NCBI GenBank assembly: GCA_963820795.1
Contig: CAWGBJ010000007.1
Coordinates: forward strand, 62,001-126,000
Reading direction: 5' to 3'
Origin: Roseiarcus sp963820795
Lineage (GTDB): Bacteria; Pseudomonadota; Alphaproteobacteria; Rhizobiales; Beijerinckiaceae
DNA: 64,000 bases
The position numbers and the translations under genes were made by a program. Positions 27,394 to 36,257 of this stretch are shown here, piece after piece. Under the pieces are notes generated by a model. It was not told the DNA's origin and made no database searches. It saw nothing but the letters and a program-made list of their open reading frames with translations. Position 1 is the stretch's first letter; each line of letters starts with the position of its first letter.

Positions 27394-27588
27394 CTAAGCT
27401 TCGGCGGCGGCGGACTCGTGCGGATGGCGCCGGTCGCCGCGTCTGTTGCTGCGCCGCACGTAGTTGATCGTCGCTTCCGGTTTTTGGCATTTCACCTTGA
27501 GCGCCGCGATCAAGGCGTCCTCCGCCGATACGGTCACGCTGCGCCGCACGCCGGCGATGTTCATGCCAACCGTGAATTCGAGCATCAT
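27394..27588 (-). CDS. small hypothetical protein (64 aa)
   Basis: A 64-aa protein. ATG 27588 (or the next Met 3 bases later) has AGGAGA 8 bp upstream, a strong indication of a real gene. N-terminal part 'MLEFTVGMNIAGVRRSVTVS' looks like two beta strands; 'AEDALIAALKVKCQKPEATI' like a helix; the C-terminus is basic (RRSNRRGDRRH). No family recognised. It could be a small RNA- or DNA-binding protein, but that is only a composition-based guess. Confidence 0.55.
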   Translation of the reverse strand: MMLEFTVGMNIAGVRRSVTVSAEDALIAALKVKCQKPEATINYVRRSNRRGDRRHPHESAAAEA

Positions 27589-27870
27589 TGCCGGATCTCC
27601 TCGAGAGGGCTTTCTGGAATTGCGCGGGTGGACGGGTCCAGGAGCGAGCAAAGCCGTTGTTGAAGCCGGATAGAGAATCCCATCCCCAGCCAGCCCGCCC
27701 ACCAGCATAGCCGCGAACTTGGGCAACGGAAGCGATCGGACTGACGTTACGGACCTCCCCGCTCGTCAAATTTCTACCCATCGAGTTTATCGGGTTCGCC
27801 GCACCGCCTGCGTCCGCGGATCGTGCGATCCCCTGAGCTGAGCGGTTCCGGCGCCGGAGGCGCTGAAACC

Positions 27871-28346
27871 ATGGACACTTCGGCTCTCAGCCCGTATTTT
27901 CCTCGCATGTCCGCGAAGAGCCCGCTTTACGATTGCGATTTCTACGCCTGGAGCCGTGAGCAGGCCGAACTTCTGCGCGCCGGTAACCTCGCGGAGGCCG
28001 ACATCGAGCATATCGCCGAGGAAATCGACAGCATGGGCAGGACCGAGAAGCGCGAGCTGATCAGCCGTCTGAGCGTCCTCATCCTGCAAATGCTCAAATG
28101 GCGTTATCAACCGGGCAAGCGCGGCCCGAGCTGGGAAGCGAGCATCTTGAACCAGCGCGACCGCATCGCCGTTCATCTCGACGACAACCCGAGCCTCAAA
28201 CCTCTCCTTCCCCAGGCGCTCGCCACCGCCTATCGCGCCGCACGGCGGGAGGCGATCGCGGAGACCGGGCGGCGGGATGGACCTTTCCGGAGGGGTGCCC
28301 GTGGACGGTGGACGACGTGCTGGATGGCGAATTCTCGCCGCAGTGA
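27871..28346 (+). pseudogene. DUF29 family protein, copy 2, frameshifted near the 3' end
   Basis: Close paralogue of the gene at 25428. 'MSAKSPLYDCDFYAWSREQA', 'EADIEHIAEEIDSMGRTEKR' and 'LDDNPSLKPLLPQALATAYR' are nearly identical to copy 1. A one-base deletion around 28269-28272 shifts the last 25 codons; in the restored frame the end is 'GWTFPEGCPWTVDDVLDGEF', and the repaired length is 158 aa, the same as copy 1. Unrepaired, the frame runs on to 28377. The indel is at a different place from copy 1, so the two lesions are independent. Confidence 0.8.
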
Positions 28347-28543
28347 CCGTCTCCTGTTTGGCAACGCGGCAGCCTGAAATTAAGTCGGATCCCATCCCTT
28401 TTTTCGCAACCGGCCCTGTTCGGGGGGCAAGCTGACGCAGGCCCAACCGGTAGACTAATGCTTCTTGGGGATGAGGCGAAAAATCAAGAGAGAGAGGGCA
28501 ACGAAAAAAAGAAATAAGGCTACTCCAAAATGCCGATCGTTCG

Positions 28544-29155
28544 TTGAAAGCGCTAAAACACGCCGCGAAGAGCAACCCGCGGAGTGAGCTTATTGCACGC
28601 AGGCTCGCACGGATCCTTCGTTCAAAGGGCCTTTTTGATGAAGCAATTGAGGCTGTGCGTGTGACACTAGAACTAAATCCCGGCAGTCAGACCCTCCACT
28701 ACGATTTAGCTCAAATTCTGATGGAATCAGCGCCTGCTGCGGACGTGCAAAAGGGTGAAATAATTTTGTATCACCTCAAACGGTCTTTTTCGGACGGTGA
28801 TCGGAATAACGAGGCACGGTTTTGGTTTGCACGCCAACTATGCCTGATGGGAAGGGGCCAAGAAGCCCAGAAGCTATTTGAAATCATAGGAAAAGCTTTG
28901 GTTCCGTACAGTCAGCGGCGAGGAGTACGGGGGATTGTCAAGGAACAAAACGGAGCGAGTGCCGTATATTACGGGCAGCTTTATGCAAAGAAGGCGCTGT
29001 TCGGCTTTATCCGCGCTGACCAGGATGGGCTTGAGATTTTTGTTTCAAGTGATCAGCTATCTGGATGGGATGAGGCGCTGGTTGGGGAACGCATCTCGTA
29101 TACTCTGGGATTCAATTTAATGGGACCTGTGGCCATAAACGCGACTTTAGTCTGA
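28544..29155 (+). CDS. TPR-like protein with a cold-shock-like C-terminal domain
   Basis: About 203 aa from TTG 28544; the true start may lie elsewhere as no ATG or ribosome site is clear, and the gene could be 5'-truncated. The N-terminal half has TPR-like helices ('SELIARRLARILRSKGLFDE', 'AIEAVRVTLELNPG', 'NEARFWFARQLCLMGRGQEA'). The last 65 residues look like a cold-shock/S1 beta-barrel ('GFIRADQDGLEIFVSSDQL', 'VGERISYTLGFNLMGPVAIN'). Codon use is much less GC-biased than in neighbours (many A/T-ending codons), suggesting recent transfer. The combination is unusual; function unknown. Confidence 0.6.
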   Translation: MKALKHAAKSNPRSELIARRLARILRSKGLFDEAIEAVRVTLELNPGSQTLHYDLAQILMESAPAADVQKGEIILYHLKRSFSDGDRNNEARFWFARQLCLMGRGQEAQKLFEIIGKALVPYSQRRGVRGIVKEQNGASAVYYGQLYAKKALFGFIRADQDGLEIFVSSDQLSGWDEALVGERISYTLGFNLMGPVAINATLV

Positions 29156-29204
29156 CCGCTGGTTTGGAATTCGACGCGCAAAAGCTGTGTAGTAACCCGC
29201 CCCC

Positions 29205-29510
29205 TGCCCCGCTTCCCCGCAATCTTCGCGATCTCGCGCATGATCTTCAGCGTGCCGGTGAGCCCGTTGTCGAGCCTGTCGAAATCGTCGGCGACGACAA
29301 TGCGCTTGTTGGGGCGGACGCGGGCGAGCGAACCCTGCGCGGCGCGCCCGGGCTGGCGAAGGAATTGCCGCGGGAGGCGAGGGTCACACCCTTCGGGCGT
29401 CGAGCGTCTCGACATTGGCGACGCGGCAGGGCGCCTTGACGAGGACGAGCAGAGCAGCCAGTCGACTTCGGGCGGCGGCGGCCGGAGGCGGTCGGCGGGC
29501 TCGGCCCCCA
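29205..29510 (-). pseudogene. decayed copy of the mfd 3' end (remnant B)
   Basis: About 300 bp aligning with the last 300 bp of mfd with several small gaps. Minus strand translation gives 'PPPEVDWLL', then 'AQGSLARVRPNKRIVVADDF', then 'TGTLKIMREIAKIAGKRG', mirroring the resident C-terminus. The best preserved of the three remnants. The flanking bases after the terminus differ from those after the resident gene. Confidence 0.85.
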
Positions 29511-29565
29511 ATCGCGATGCGCTCGTCGAAACGACGTTGAAGCGAGGCTGTTTCTGACGCGACGA

Positions 29566-29844
29566 TCAGCGGGCGCTGAACTTTTTGAGCGCCGAATTGA
29601 TACGGGTCTGCCAGCCGGGGCCGGTCGCCTTGAACCGCTCGACGATGTCGCGGTCAAGCCGAAGCGTCACCGAGACCTTCCGATCGGACTTCGGCGGGCG
29701 TCCCACGCGTCTGATGACGCCAGCGCCGGACTTCGACAGATCCGGCGCCGCATCCGGATCGTCAGCAATGCCACGCGCGATCCGGGCGTCTTCAATGGCG
29801 CTGGGACGGATGAGTTTCTCTCTCATGATGAGTTTCTCTCTCAT
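29566..29844 (-). CDS. brnA: BrnA-like antitoxin
   Basis: A 92-aa antitoxin with a C-terminal ribbon-helix-helix: 'KVSVTLRLDRDIVERFKATG' and 'WQTRINSALKKF'. A flexible region with 'GRPPKSDRK' precedes it. The start is uncertain between two Mets six codons apart because an 18-bp tandem repeat duplicates 'MREKLI'. It overlaps the toxin gene. As in BrnTA pairs, it neutralises the toxin and represses the operon. Confidence 0.85.
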   Translation of the reverse strand: MREKLIMREKLIRPSAIEDARIARGIADDPDAAPDLSKSGAGVIRRVGRPPKSDRKVSVTLRLDRDIVERFKATGPGWQTRINSALKKFSAR

Positions 29845-30094
29845 AGAGCGCAACTTCGCGGCTGTTGGCCTTTCGGGCCGAAATGATGCGGCGTTGGCCG
29901 CCGCGCTCGACGTAAACGATGACATGCAGGCGCGCTCCAAGCGGGGCCATCGCGATCAGCCGAGTCTCACCGTAGTCTTTCCGCCGGTCCTCAAAAAACA
30001 GCGCCTCCTCCCAATCCACGCGATCCAGATCGCGAAAATCGACCCCGTGGTTGGCCAGGTTTTTGAGCCGCTTGTTCTCATCCCATGTCGTCAT
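29792..30094 (-). CDS. brnT: BrnT-like ribonuclease toxin
   Basis: A 100-aa BrnT toxin starting at the ATG of 'MTTWDENKRLKNLANHGVDF' (about 30094). RelE-like fold signatures: 'WDENKR..NL..HGVDF', 'ALFFEDRRKDYGETRLIAMA', 'LHVIVYVERGG' and 'RRIISARKANSREVALYE'. The C-terminus has an unusual tail ('RETHHERETHPSQRH') generated by the 18-bp tandem repeat. It precedes and overlaps brnA. Upstream TTGACG at about 30127 is a good -35 box. Confidence 0.9.
   Translation of the reverse strand: MTTWDENKRLKNLANHGVDFRDLDRVDWEEALFFEDRRKDYGETRLIAMAPLGARLHVIVYVERGGQRRIISARKANSREVALYERETHHERETHPSQRH
29809..29844. repeat. 18-bp tandem repeat in the brnT/brnA overlap
   Basis: GATGAGTTTCTCTCTCAT occurs twice head-to-tail (29809-29826, 29827-29844). 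It lengthens the toxin C-terminus by six residues and gives the antitoxin two alternative 'MREKLI' starts in the overlapping frame. Confidence 0.9.
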
Positions 30095-30130
30095 GATTTT
30101 TGTAGTTACGTAAATAGTCCGCGTCAAGAG
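30095..30130 (-). promoter_or_regulatory. probable brnTA promoter with TTACGTAA dyad
   Basis: On the minus strand TTGACG (about 30127) is followed after 14-17 bp by TAACTA/TACAAA. A palindromic TTACGTAA lies in the spacer, well placed for autoregulation by BrnA. Exact -10 uncertain. Confidence 0.45.
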
Positions 30131-30180
30131 GAATCAAGGCGCCCCGCCGGCCTCTCCTCCACAGACGAGGGCAGCGCCCC

Positions 30181-30255
30181 TCCCCTTCTTCCCCGCAATC
30201 TTCGCAATCTCCCGCGTCACCTGATGCGTCCTGTCGAGCCGGTCGGCGAGCGAGC
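30181..30255 (-). pseudogene. short decayed copy of the mfd 3' end (remnant C)
   Basis: About 75 bp with the same terminus CCCCTTCTTCCCCGC followed by AATCTTCGCAATCTC and a diverged GTCGAGCCGGTCGGCGAG; minus strand reads 'TREIAKIAGKKG'. Shorter and more diverged than remnant B. Confidence 0.55.
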
Positions 30256-30292
30256 TGCCCTCACGCATTCGGTTTCAATCGATCCCTGCCGA

Positions 30293-30508
30293 TCACGCAG
30301 CCTTTGTCGCCGTTGTCGGAAGCGCGATCGTCTCTAGCGTCGTCAGGTCGAGGCGCCGAGACGCGCCGTCTATGTCGAAACCGACGACGTTCCCCGCCGC
30401 ATCGAGGTCGACGTTAAGGCCCAGAGCCACTTCCCTCGTTTCCGCGCCTGGCGTGGCCTTGAGCTCGATGTAGAGGCTGTCCGTTTCTGGATAGTAATGC
30501 AGCTTCAT
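30293..30508 (-). CDS. DUF2283 family protein
   Basis: A 71-aa DUF2283 protein: 'MKLHYYPETDSLYIELKATPG' then 'EVALGLNVDLDAAGNVVGFDI' and the RLDLTTLE segment. DUF2283 proteins pair with a small upstream partner in presumed toxin-antitoxin-like operons; here the upstream partner overlaps its start by ATGA. Molecular function is not established. Confidence 0.88.
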   Translation of the reverse strand: MKLHYYPETDSLYIELKATPGAETREVALGLNVDLDAAGNVVGFDIDGASRRLDLTTLETIALPTTATKAA

Positions 30509-30756
30509 GACTTGTCCTCCCGAAAGTCCCGGTCGAAGAAAGCGTTGTGGATTGTCTCGCCGTCGTCAAGTGTGACGACCCGCATGGCCCTGGTCGTACC
30601 GTCCCGGGCGTCGATCACGCTCCCCCAATAACGAATGCGCCCGTCTTCCTGTACAATCCGACGCAAGGGTTTCGCGATCACCTCCGCGCACTGGTCGACG
30701 TCGACGTAAGGTCGCTTGCGCAACACCTGCTCCTCGAAATACCGCGTCGTCTTCAT
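30505..30756 (-). CDS. DUF2283-partner protein (DUF4258-like)
   Basis: An 83-aa protein from ATG 30756 ('MKTTRYFEEQVLRKRPYVDV'). The pattern 'IVQEDGRIRYWGSVIDARDG' and 'LRVVTLDDGETIHNAFFDRDF'-like end is typical of proteins encoded directly upstream of DUF2283 genes, resembling RelE/DUF4258-type toxins. An in-frame start at 30801 would add a Gly/Arg leader and is less likely. Stop overlaps the DUF2283 start. Toxin role is inference from pairing. Confidence 0.75.
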   Translation of the reverse strand: MKTTRYFEEQVLRKRPYVDVDQCAEVIAKPLRRIVQEDGRIRYWGSVIDARDGTTRAMRVVTLDDGETIHNAFFDRDFREDKS

Positions 30757-30832
30757 CCCGCGCCATCCCCGTGCTCCAGCGCCTTTGGTACGACCCAACA
30801 TCTTTCTGATTCCCGCCGCGCGATCTCGACGG

Positions 30833-33800
30833 CTACCCCTTCTTCCCCGCCAGTTTGGCGATCTCGCGCATGATCTTTAGTGTGCCGGCAAGCCGGTCCT
30901 CGAGCCTGTCGAAATCGTCGGCGACGACGATGCGCATGTCGGGGCGGACGCGGGCGCGTTCGTCCTGGGCGACCCATTTCACCAGCGCGCCCGGGTTGGC
31001 GAAGGCGTTGCCGCGGAAGGCGAGGGTCACGCCCTTCGGGCCGGCGTCGAGCTTCTCGACATTGGCGACGCGGCAGAGCGCCTTGACGAGGACGAGCTTG
31101 AGCAGCCAGTCGACTTCGGGCGGCGGCGGGCCGAAGCGGTCGACGATCTCGGCCCCCATGGCGTCGATCTCGGCCTCGTCCTCGAGCGCTGAGAGCCGGC
31201 GATAGAGGGCGAGCCGCGTCGGCAGGTCGGGGATATAGCCTTCCGGGATCGTCACCGGCGCGCCAAGCTGGATGGTCGGCGACCACATGTCCTCGGCCGG
31301 CGCGTCCTCGCCCGACTTCAGGCGCTCGACCGCCTCGCGCACCATCTGCTGATAGAGCTCGTAGCCGACCTCCTTGATGTGGCCCGACTGCTCCTCGCCG
31401 AGCAGGTTGCCGGCGCCGCGGAGGTCGAGGTCGTGGCTGGCGAGCTGGAAGCCGGCCCCGAGCGTGTCGAGCGATTGCAGCACCGCGAGCCGCTTCTCCG
31501 CCTGCGGCGTGATCCTGGCCTTCGCCGGCGTGGTGAAATAGGCATAGGCGCGGACCTTCGAGCGGCCGACGCGGCCGCGCAGCTGGTAGAGCTGCGCCAG
31601 GCCGAAGATGTCGGCGCGGTGCACGATCAGCGTGTTGGCGCGCGGAATGTCGAGGCCGGATTCGACGATCGCGGTCGACAGCAGGATGTCGTACTTGCCG
31701 TCGTAGAAGGCGCCGATCTTGTCCTCGAGCTCGCGCGCCGCCATCTGCCCGTGCGCCACGACGAATTTGCATTCCGGCGCATTCTTGCGAAGGAAGGCCG
31801 CCGCCTCGTCGAGATCCTCGATGCGCGGGCAGACATAGAACGACTGGCCGCCGCGATAGCGCTCGCGCATGAGCGCCTCGCGCACGATCAGTGCGTCGAA
31901 GGGCGAGACGAAGGTCCTGACCGCGAGCCGGTCGATCGGCGGCGTCGCGATGATCGAGAGATCGCGGACGCCGGTCATGGCGAGCTGAAGCGTACGCGGG
32001 ATTGGCGTCGCCGACAGCGTCAGCATGTGCACCTCGGCGCGCAAGTCCTTCAGCCGCTCCTTGTGGCCGACGCCGAAATGCTGCTCCTCGTCGACGACGA
32101 CGAGGCCGAGATCCTTGAACTGGACGCCCTTGCCGAGCACCGCGTGGGTGCCGACGACGATGTCGACGCCGCCTTCGGCCAGGCCCTTCTTCACCTCGCG
32201 CTGCTCGGCCGCGCCGACCATGCGCGAGAGCTGGCCGATGCGCACCGGCAGGCCGGCGAAGCGCTCGCGGAAGACGCGCGTATGCTGGCGGGCGAGCAGC
32301 GTCGTCGGCGCGACGATCGCCGTCTGCCGGCTGTTGATCGCCGCGGCGAAGGCGGCACGCAGCGCCACTTCCGTCTTGCCAAAGCCGACGTCGCCGCAGA
32401 CGAGCCGGTCCATCGGCCGTCCGGCGGCGAGATCGTCGAGCGTCGCCCCGATCGCGTTCTCCTGATCGGCCGTTTCCTCGTAAGGAAAGCGGGCGCAGAA
32501 CTCGTCGAAGAGCCCCTCCGGCGGAATGAGACGGGGCGCCGGGCGGGTCATGCGCTCGGCGGCAACGCGGATGAGGTCGGAGGCGATCTCGCGAATGCGC
32601 TTCTTCAGGCGGGCCTTGCGCGACTGCCAGCCCGCCCCGCCGAGCCTGTCGAGTTCGCCCGTCTCCGAGCCGTAGCGCGACAGGAGCTCGAGGTTCTCGA
32701 CCGGCAGGAACAGCCGGTCGCCGCCGGCGTAGTGGATTTCGAGGCAGTCGTGCGGCGCGCCCGCCGCTTCGATGGTCTTGAGGCCGACGAAGCGCCCGAC
32801 GCCGTGGTCGATGTGAACGACGAGATCGCCGGCGGTGAGCGCGCTCGCTTCCGCCAGCACGTCCTGCGCGCGGCGCCGGCGCTTCGACTGACGCACCAGG
32901 CGGTCGCCGAGGATGTCCTGCTCGCCGACGATGGCGAGGTCCGGCCCCTCGAAGCCCTGCTCGAGGGCGATGACGGCGAGCGGCAACGCGCCGGGGCGGG
33001 CGTTCCTCGCCTGAGGCCAGGACGAGACGAGCTCGACGGTCTTGAGCCCATGCTCGGCGAGCACATGGCTCAGCCGCTCGCGCGACCCGTCGGTCCAGCC
33101 GGCGACGATCACGATGAGTCCGCGCTGGCGCAGGGCCCGGATATGCGCGACCGCCGCGTCGAAGACGTTGGCGCTCTCCTCCTGCCGCTCGGGGGCGAAA
33201 TTGCGGCCGACCCGGCCGCTGCAATCGACGATGCCGGCCGCGCCAGGCGCCGCCTCGAATGGCGTCAGCCGGGCGAGCGGCGCGGCGGCGAGACGCTCCT
33301 GCCACTCCTCTTCGCCGAGATAGAGGCGCTGGTAGGGAAGCGGCTTGTAGTCGGCCCTGCCCGGATCCTGGACGTAGGCGGCGCGGCGGGCGGCATAGGC
33401 GTCGGCGATCAGCGCGATGCGCTGGCTCGCGGCGTCCTCGGCGCGCCCGTCGAGGACCAACGGCGCGCCGGCGACATAGTCGAACACTGTGTCGAGCTGG
33501 TCGTAGAAGAGCGGCAGCCAATGCTCGAGGCCGATGGCGCGGCGCCCCTCGCTGACCGTGGCGTAGAGCTCGTCCGCGGGCGTGGGCGCGCCGAATTCCG
33601 CCGCATAGGCCTGACGGAACCGGCGGATCGAGTTGGTCGTCAGCTGCGCCTCGCTCATCGGCACGAGATCGAGCGCGCGCAACTGCCCGACGCTGCGCTG
33701 CGTCTCGGGATCGAAGGTCCGGATCGACTCCAACGTGTCGCCGAAGAAATCGAGCCGGATCGGCGCCGGCACGCCCGGCGGATAGAGATCGAGAATGCCG

Positions 33801-34336
33801 CCGCGCGTCGCGTAATCGCCGACGTCGCGCACCGTGCCGGCGCGCTGGTAGCCGTTGGTCTCGAGCCAGAGCGCGAGATCGTCCATGCGCACGCTGTTGC
33901 CGGGCGCGGCGGAAAAGGCGGCGGAGGCCACATATTTTCGCGGCGGGACGCGCTGGGTCAGAGCGCTGACCGAGCCGACGAGAATGCGCGGCCGTTCGAG
34001 CGCGCCGCGCGAGCGCGCCAGCCGCGCCAGCGCCGTCATGCGCTCGGCGGAAATCGCAGCGTTCGGCGACACCCGGTCGTAGGGCTGGCAGTCCCACGAG
34101 GGCAGATAGAGCGCTTCGATCTCCGGCGCGGCGAAAGACAAAGCGTCGATGAAGGTCTGCGCGCGGACGCTGTCGCGGGCGACAAAGACAAGCGTCACGG
34201 CGCGCGTCTCGCCCTCTTTGGCGAGCGCCTTCGTCAACTCGGCGACGACGAAGGCGTCGTAGCCCTCGGGAGCGCGGCAAAGCGTGACGGCGCCGCCTTC
34301 GGCGAGGCGGCGGGCGGCGGGGGCGAGAAGGGTCAC
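30833..34336 (-). CDS. mfd: transcription-repair coupling factor Mfd
   Basis: Mfd, the SF2 translocase that removes stalled RNA polymerase at lesions and recruits UvrA. GTG 34336 overlaps the sdhE stop (GTGA) and gives 1167 aa; an in-frame ATG at 34441 would overlap sdhE by 109 bp and is less likely. Domain order: UvrB-like N-terminus ('LYLPSWDCQPYDRVSPN', 'YATRGGILDLYPPG'), RNAP-interacting CarD-like domain ('VHIDHGVGRFVGLKTIEAAG'), translocase with Walker A 'GDVGFGKTEVA', 'DEEQHFG', and TRG motif ('YAYFTTPAK'), then the D7 domain. Its last 300 bp exist as three decayed copies in the 3.6 kb beyond its stop. Confidence 0.95.
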   Translation of the reverse strand: MTLLAPAARRLAEGGAVTLCRAPEGYDAFVVAELTKALAKEGETRAVTLVFVARDSVRAQTFIDALSFAAPEIEALYLPSWDCQPYDRVSPNAAISAERMTALARLARSRGALERPRILVGSVSALTQRVPPRKYVASAAFSAAPGNSVRMDDLALWLETNGYQRAGTVRDVGDYATRGGILDLYPPGVPAPIRLDFFGDTLESIRTFDPETQRSVGQLRALDLVPMSEAQLTTNSIRRFRQAYAAEFGAPTPADELYATVSEGRRAIGLEHWLPLFYDQLDTVFDYVAGAPLVLDGRAEDAASQRIALIADAYAARRAAYVQDPGRADYKPLPYQRLYLGEEEWQERLAAAPLARLTPFEAAPGAAGIVDCSGRVGRNFAPERQEESANVFDAAVAHIRALRQRGLIVIVAGWTDGSRERLSHVLAEHGLKTVELVSSWPQARNARPGALPLAVIALEQGFEGPDLAIVGEQDILGDRLVRQSKRRRRAQDVLAEASALTAGDLVVHIDHGVGRFVGLKTIEAAGAPHDCLEIHYAGGDRLFLPVENLELLSRYGSETGELDRLGGAGWQSRKARLKKRIREIASDLIRVAAERMTRPAPRLIPPEGLFDEFCARFPYEETADQENAIGATLDDLAAGRPMDRLVCGDVGFGKTEVALRAAFAAAINSRQTAIVAPTTLLARQHTRVFRERFAGLPVRIGQLSRMVGAAEQREVKKGLAEGGVDIVVGTHAVLGKGVQFKDLGLVVVDEEQHFGVGHKERLKDLRAEVHMLTLSATPIPRTLQLAMTGVRDLSIIATPPIDRLAVRTFVSPFDALIVREALMRERYRGGQSFYVCPRIEDLDEAAAFLRKNAPECKFVVAHGQMAARELEDKIGAFYDGKYDILLSTAIVESGLDIPRANTLIVHRADIFGLAQLYQLRGRVGRSKVRAYAYFTTPAKARITPQAEKRLAVLQSLDTLGAGFQLASHDLDLRGAGNLLGEEQSGHIKEVGYELYQQMVREAVERLKSGEDAPAEDMWSPTIQLGAPVTIPEGYIPDLPTRLALYRRLSALEDEAEIDAMGAEIVDRFGPPPPEVDWLLKLVLVKALCRVANVEKLDAGPKGVTLAFRGNAFANPGALVKWVAQDERARVRPDMRIVVADDFDRLEDRLAGTLKIMREIAKLAGKKG

Positions 34337-34638
34337 GGAGTTTGGCCGGCTTTCATCGACGCTTCGCGCCTCGTCTGCCGCAGGCGCGCGAACAAGGCCG
34401 TGTCGAACTCTGGCGGCGTTGGTTCTTCGCCGGTGATCCATGCAAGCGCCTCAGGGTCGGGAACGTCGAGCAGACGCTCGAACGCGTCGAGCTCGCCTGC
34501 GCTCATCGCCGGGAGATTGGCGTCGGCGAAACGGCCCATCACCAGATCCATCTCACGCGTGCCGCGCCGCCAGGCGCGAAACAGAATCCGCCGCCGCCGC
34601 TCATCCAGAGCGGCGCTGCTCAGCGTGGAGCCGGACAT
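34333..34638 (-). CDS. sdhE: SdhE/YgfY family FAD assembly factor
   Basis: A 101-aa SdhE (DUF339) protein that helps insert FAD into succinate dehydrogenase. The core 'RRILFRAWRRGTREMDLVMG' contains the family's RGxxE motif, followed by the four-helix bundle 'ELDAFERLLDVPDPEALAWI'. Length fits. It is upstream of mfd with a 4-bp overlap, a common alphaproteobacterial arrangement. Confidence 0.9.
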   Translation of the reverse strand: MSGSTLSSAALDERRRRILFRAWRRGTREMDLVMGRFADANLPAMSAGELDAFERLLDVPDPEALAWITGEEPTPPEFDTALFARLRQTRREASMKAGQTP

Positions 34639-34771
34639 GGAGGACCTTTCCGCTCTCGAAATGCCGACGCCGCCGATCGGGTTCCGATTTCCTGCGCGCG
34701 CCGGCCTCGCGGCTTATAACGGCGTGTCGGAGCAGTGTCAGCCCCGACCGGCGAGGCCGCCTACTCCAGCC

Positions 34772-35176
<405 letters not shown>

Positions 35177-35197
35177 CGTTCGCTCCTTCGCTGGCCG

Positions 35198-35294
35198 CGA
35201 ATGGAGAGCGTTTTGCCGTCATGGCCAGCGCGGCAAAGCAATCCATGGAGGCCGCTCGGGGGCATGGATTGCTTCGGCTTCGCCTCGCAATGAC
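35198..35294. repeat. REP-like palindromic interspersed repeat, copy 1
   Basis: The unit begins CGAATGG.GAGCG and contains GCCGTCAT, AAGCAATCCAT, then the inverted GGATTGCTTCGG and CGCAATGAC. It matches copy 2 at 36258-36355 in the same orientation. These repeat types are common between genes of alphaproteobacteria. Confidence 0.8.
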
Positions 35295-35339
35295 GCGCCC
35301 GGCGCCAATGACCTCGGCGACGCTTCCTTGTCATTGCGC

Positions 35340-36177
35340 TCACTGCCGCGGTTTTCGTCCGCGAATCCGGTCGAACCCCTCTTTTATCGCCGCGAAACGG
35401 GCTTCGATCAGGGGCTCGAACTCAACGTCGGTGAAAATGTACGGCCAGTCGTCTTCGATGCCTTCGCGCACAAGCTCGCCGACGTAGGACGGATCGATCC
35501 CATGCGAAACGCGCTCTTGAATCATTTTGAATATATCCGTCGTCCGCATTGCGGCCAGACTCTCCGCGGGCGGTCGACCGAAACGTTCGGGCAGGTTGCG
35601 CACCGAGTTCATGATCTGAGTGCGGATGAATCCGGGACAGAGCACGGAAACGCCGATTCCCCGCTGAGCGAAGTCGCCGCGCAATCCTTCCGAAAGTGCG
35701 ACAACGCCGTATTTGGAGACATTGTAAGGGACAGTGGCGCCATGGGAGATCAAGCCCGCGATCGAAGCCGTGGAGACGATGTGTCCACCCTCGCCATGCT
35801 GCTTCAATCAACGGACCGAAAATCTCGATCCCCCAGATGACCGCCATGAGATTGACGCCGAGCGTCCAGTCCCATCCTGCATCGGTCCAGTCGCCGCCCA
35901 CTCCTGCATTGTTGACGAGAATGTGCACCTTCCCGTAACGGGCGATGGTGGCCACAGCCGCCGCTTTGAGTTCGGTCTTGAGCGAGACGTCCGCCCTCAC
36001 GCCGTCGACGTCCGCGTTGGTGAGCTTCAGTCCCTCGACCGCTCGGGCGAGCGCCCCTTCCTCGATGTCGCAGAGCATGACCTTGACGCCTGCCTGGGCG
36101 AGAGCAGTCGCAATTCCCAGTCCGATTCCCGATGCCGCGCCGGTGACGAAGGCGGTCTTTCCAGCCAAGTTTTTCAT
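35340..36177 (-). pseudogene. short-chain dehydrogenase/reductase, frameshifted
   Basis: An SDR oxidoreductase, 278 aa when repaired. The N-terminal half has the NAD(P)-binding 'TGAASGIGLGIA' and 'NNAG'; then the frame changes and continues as 'KQHGEGGHIVSTASIAGLIS' with catalytic Ser and 'YNVSK' (Tyr/Lys). One extra G in ATTGAAGCAGCATGG (about 35808-35812) causes the shift ('PLIKQHGEGGH' after repair). Substrate unknown. It sits between two REP-like repeats and interrupts the usual mce-rnj neighbourhood. Confidence 0.85.
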
Positions 36178-36257
36178 CTAAAATCTCCACCGATCAAAAG
36201 CATTCTATCCAAGTCTTCCAAGACTATCGCGGTCATTTCTGAATGACAACGAGGCTT

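Noticed and set aside
27041..27781. A 246-aa minus strand frame
   Set aside because: It spans the mfd remnant A and the AT-rich patch, and overlaps the better supported 64-aa gene with a ribosome site; composition is Arg-rich and inconsistent.
29585..30337. A 250-aa + strand frame opposite brnTA
   Set aside because: Antisense shadow; both brnT and brnA have clear family motifs on the minus strand.
30753..34280. A 1175-aa minus strand frame inside mfd
   Set aside because: Out-of-frame reading of mfd, Arg-rich, no domains.
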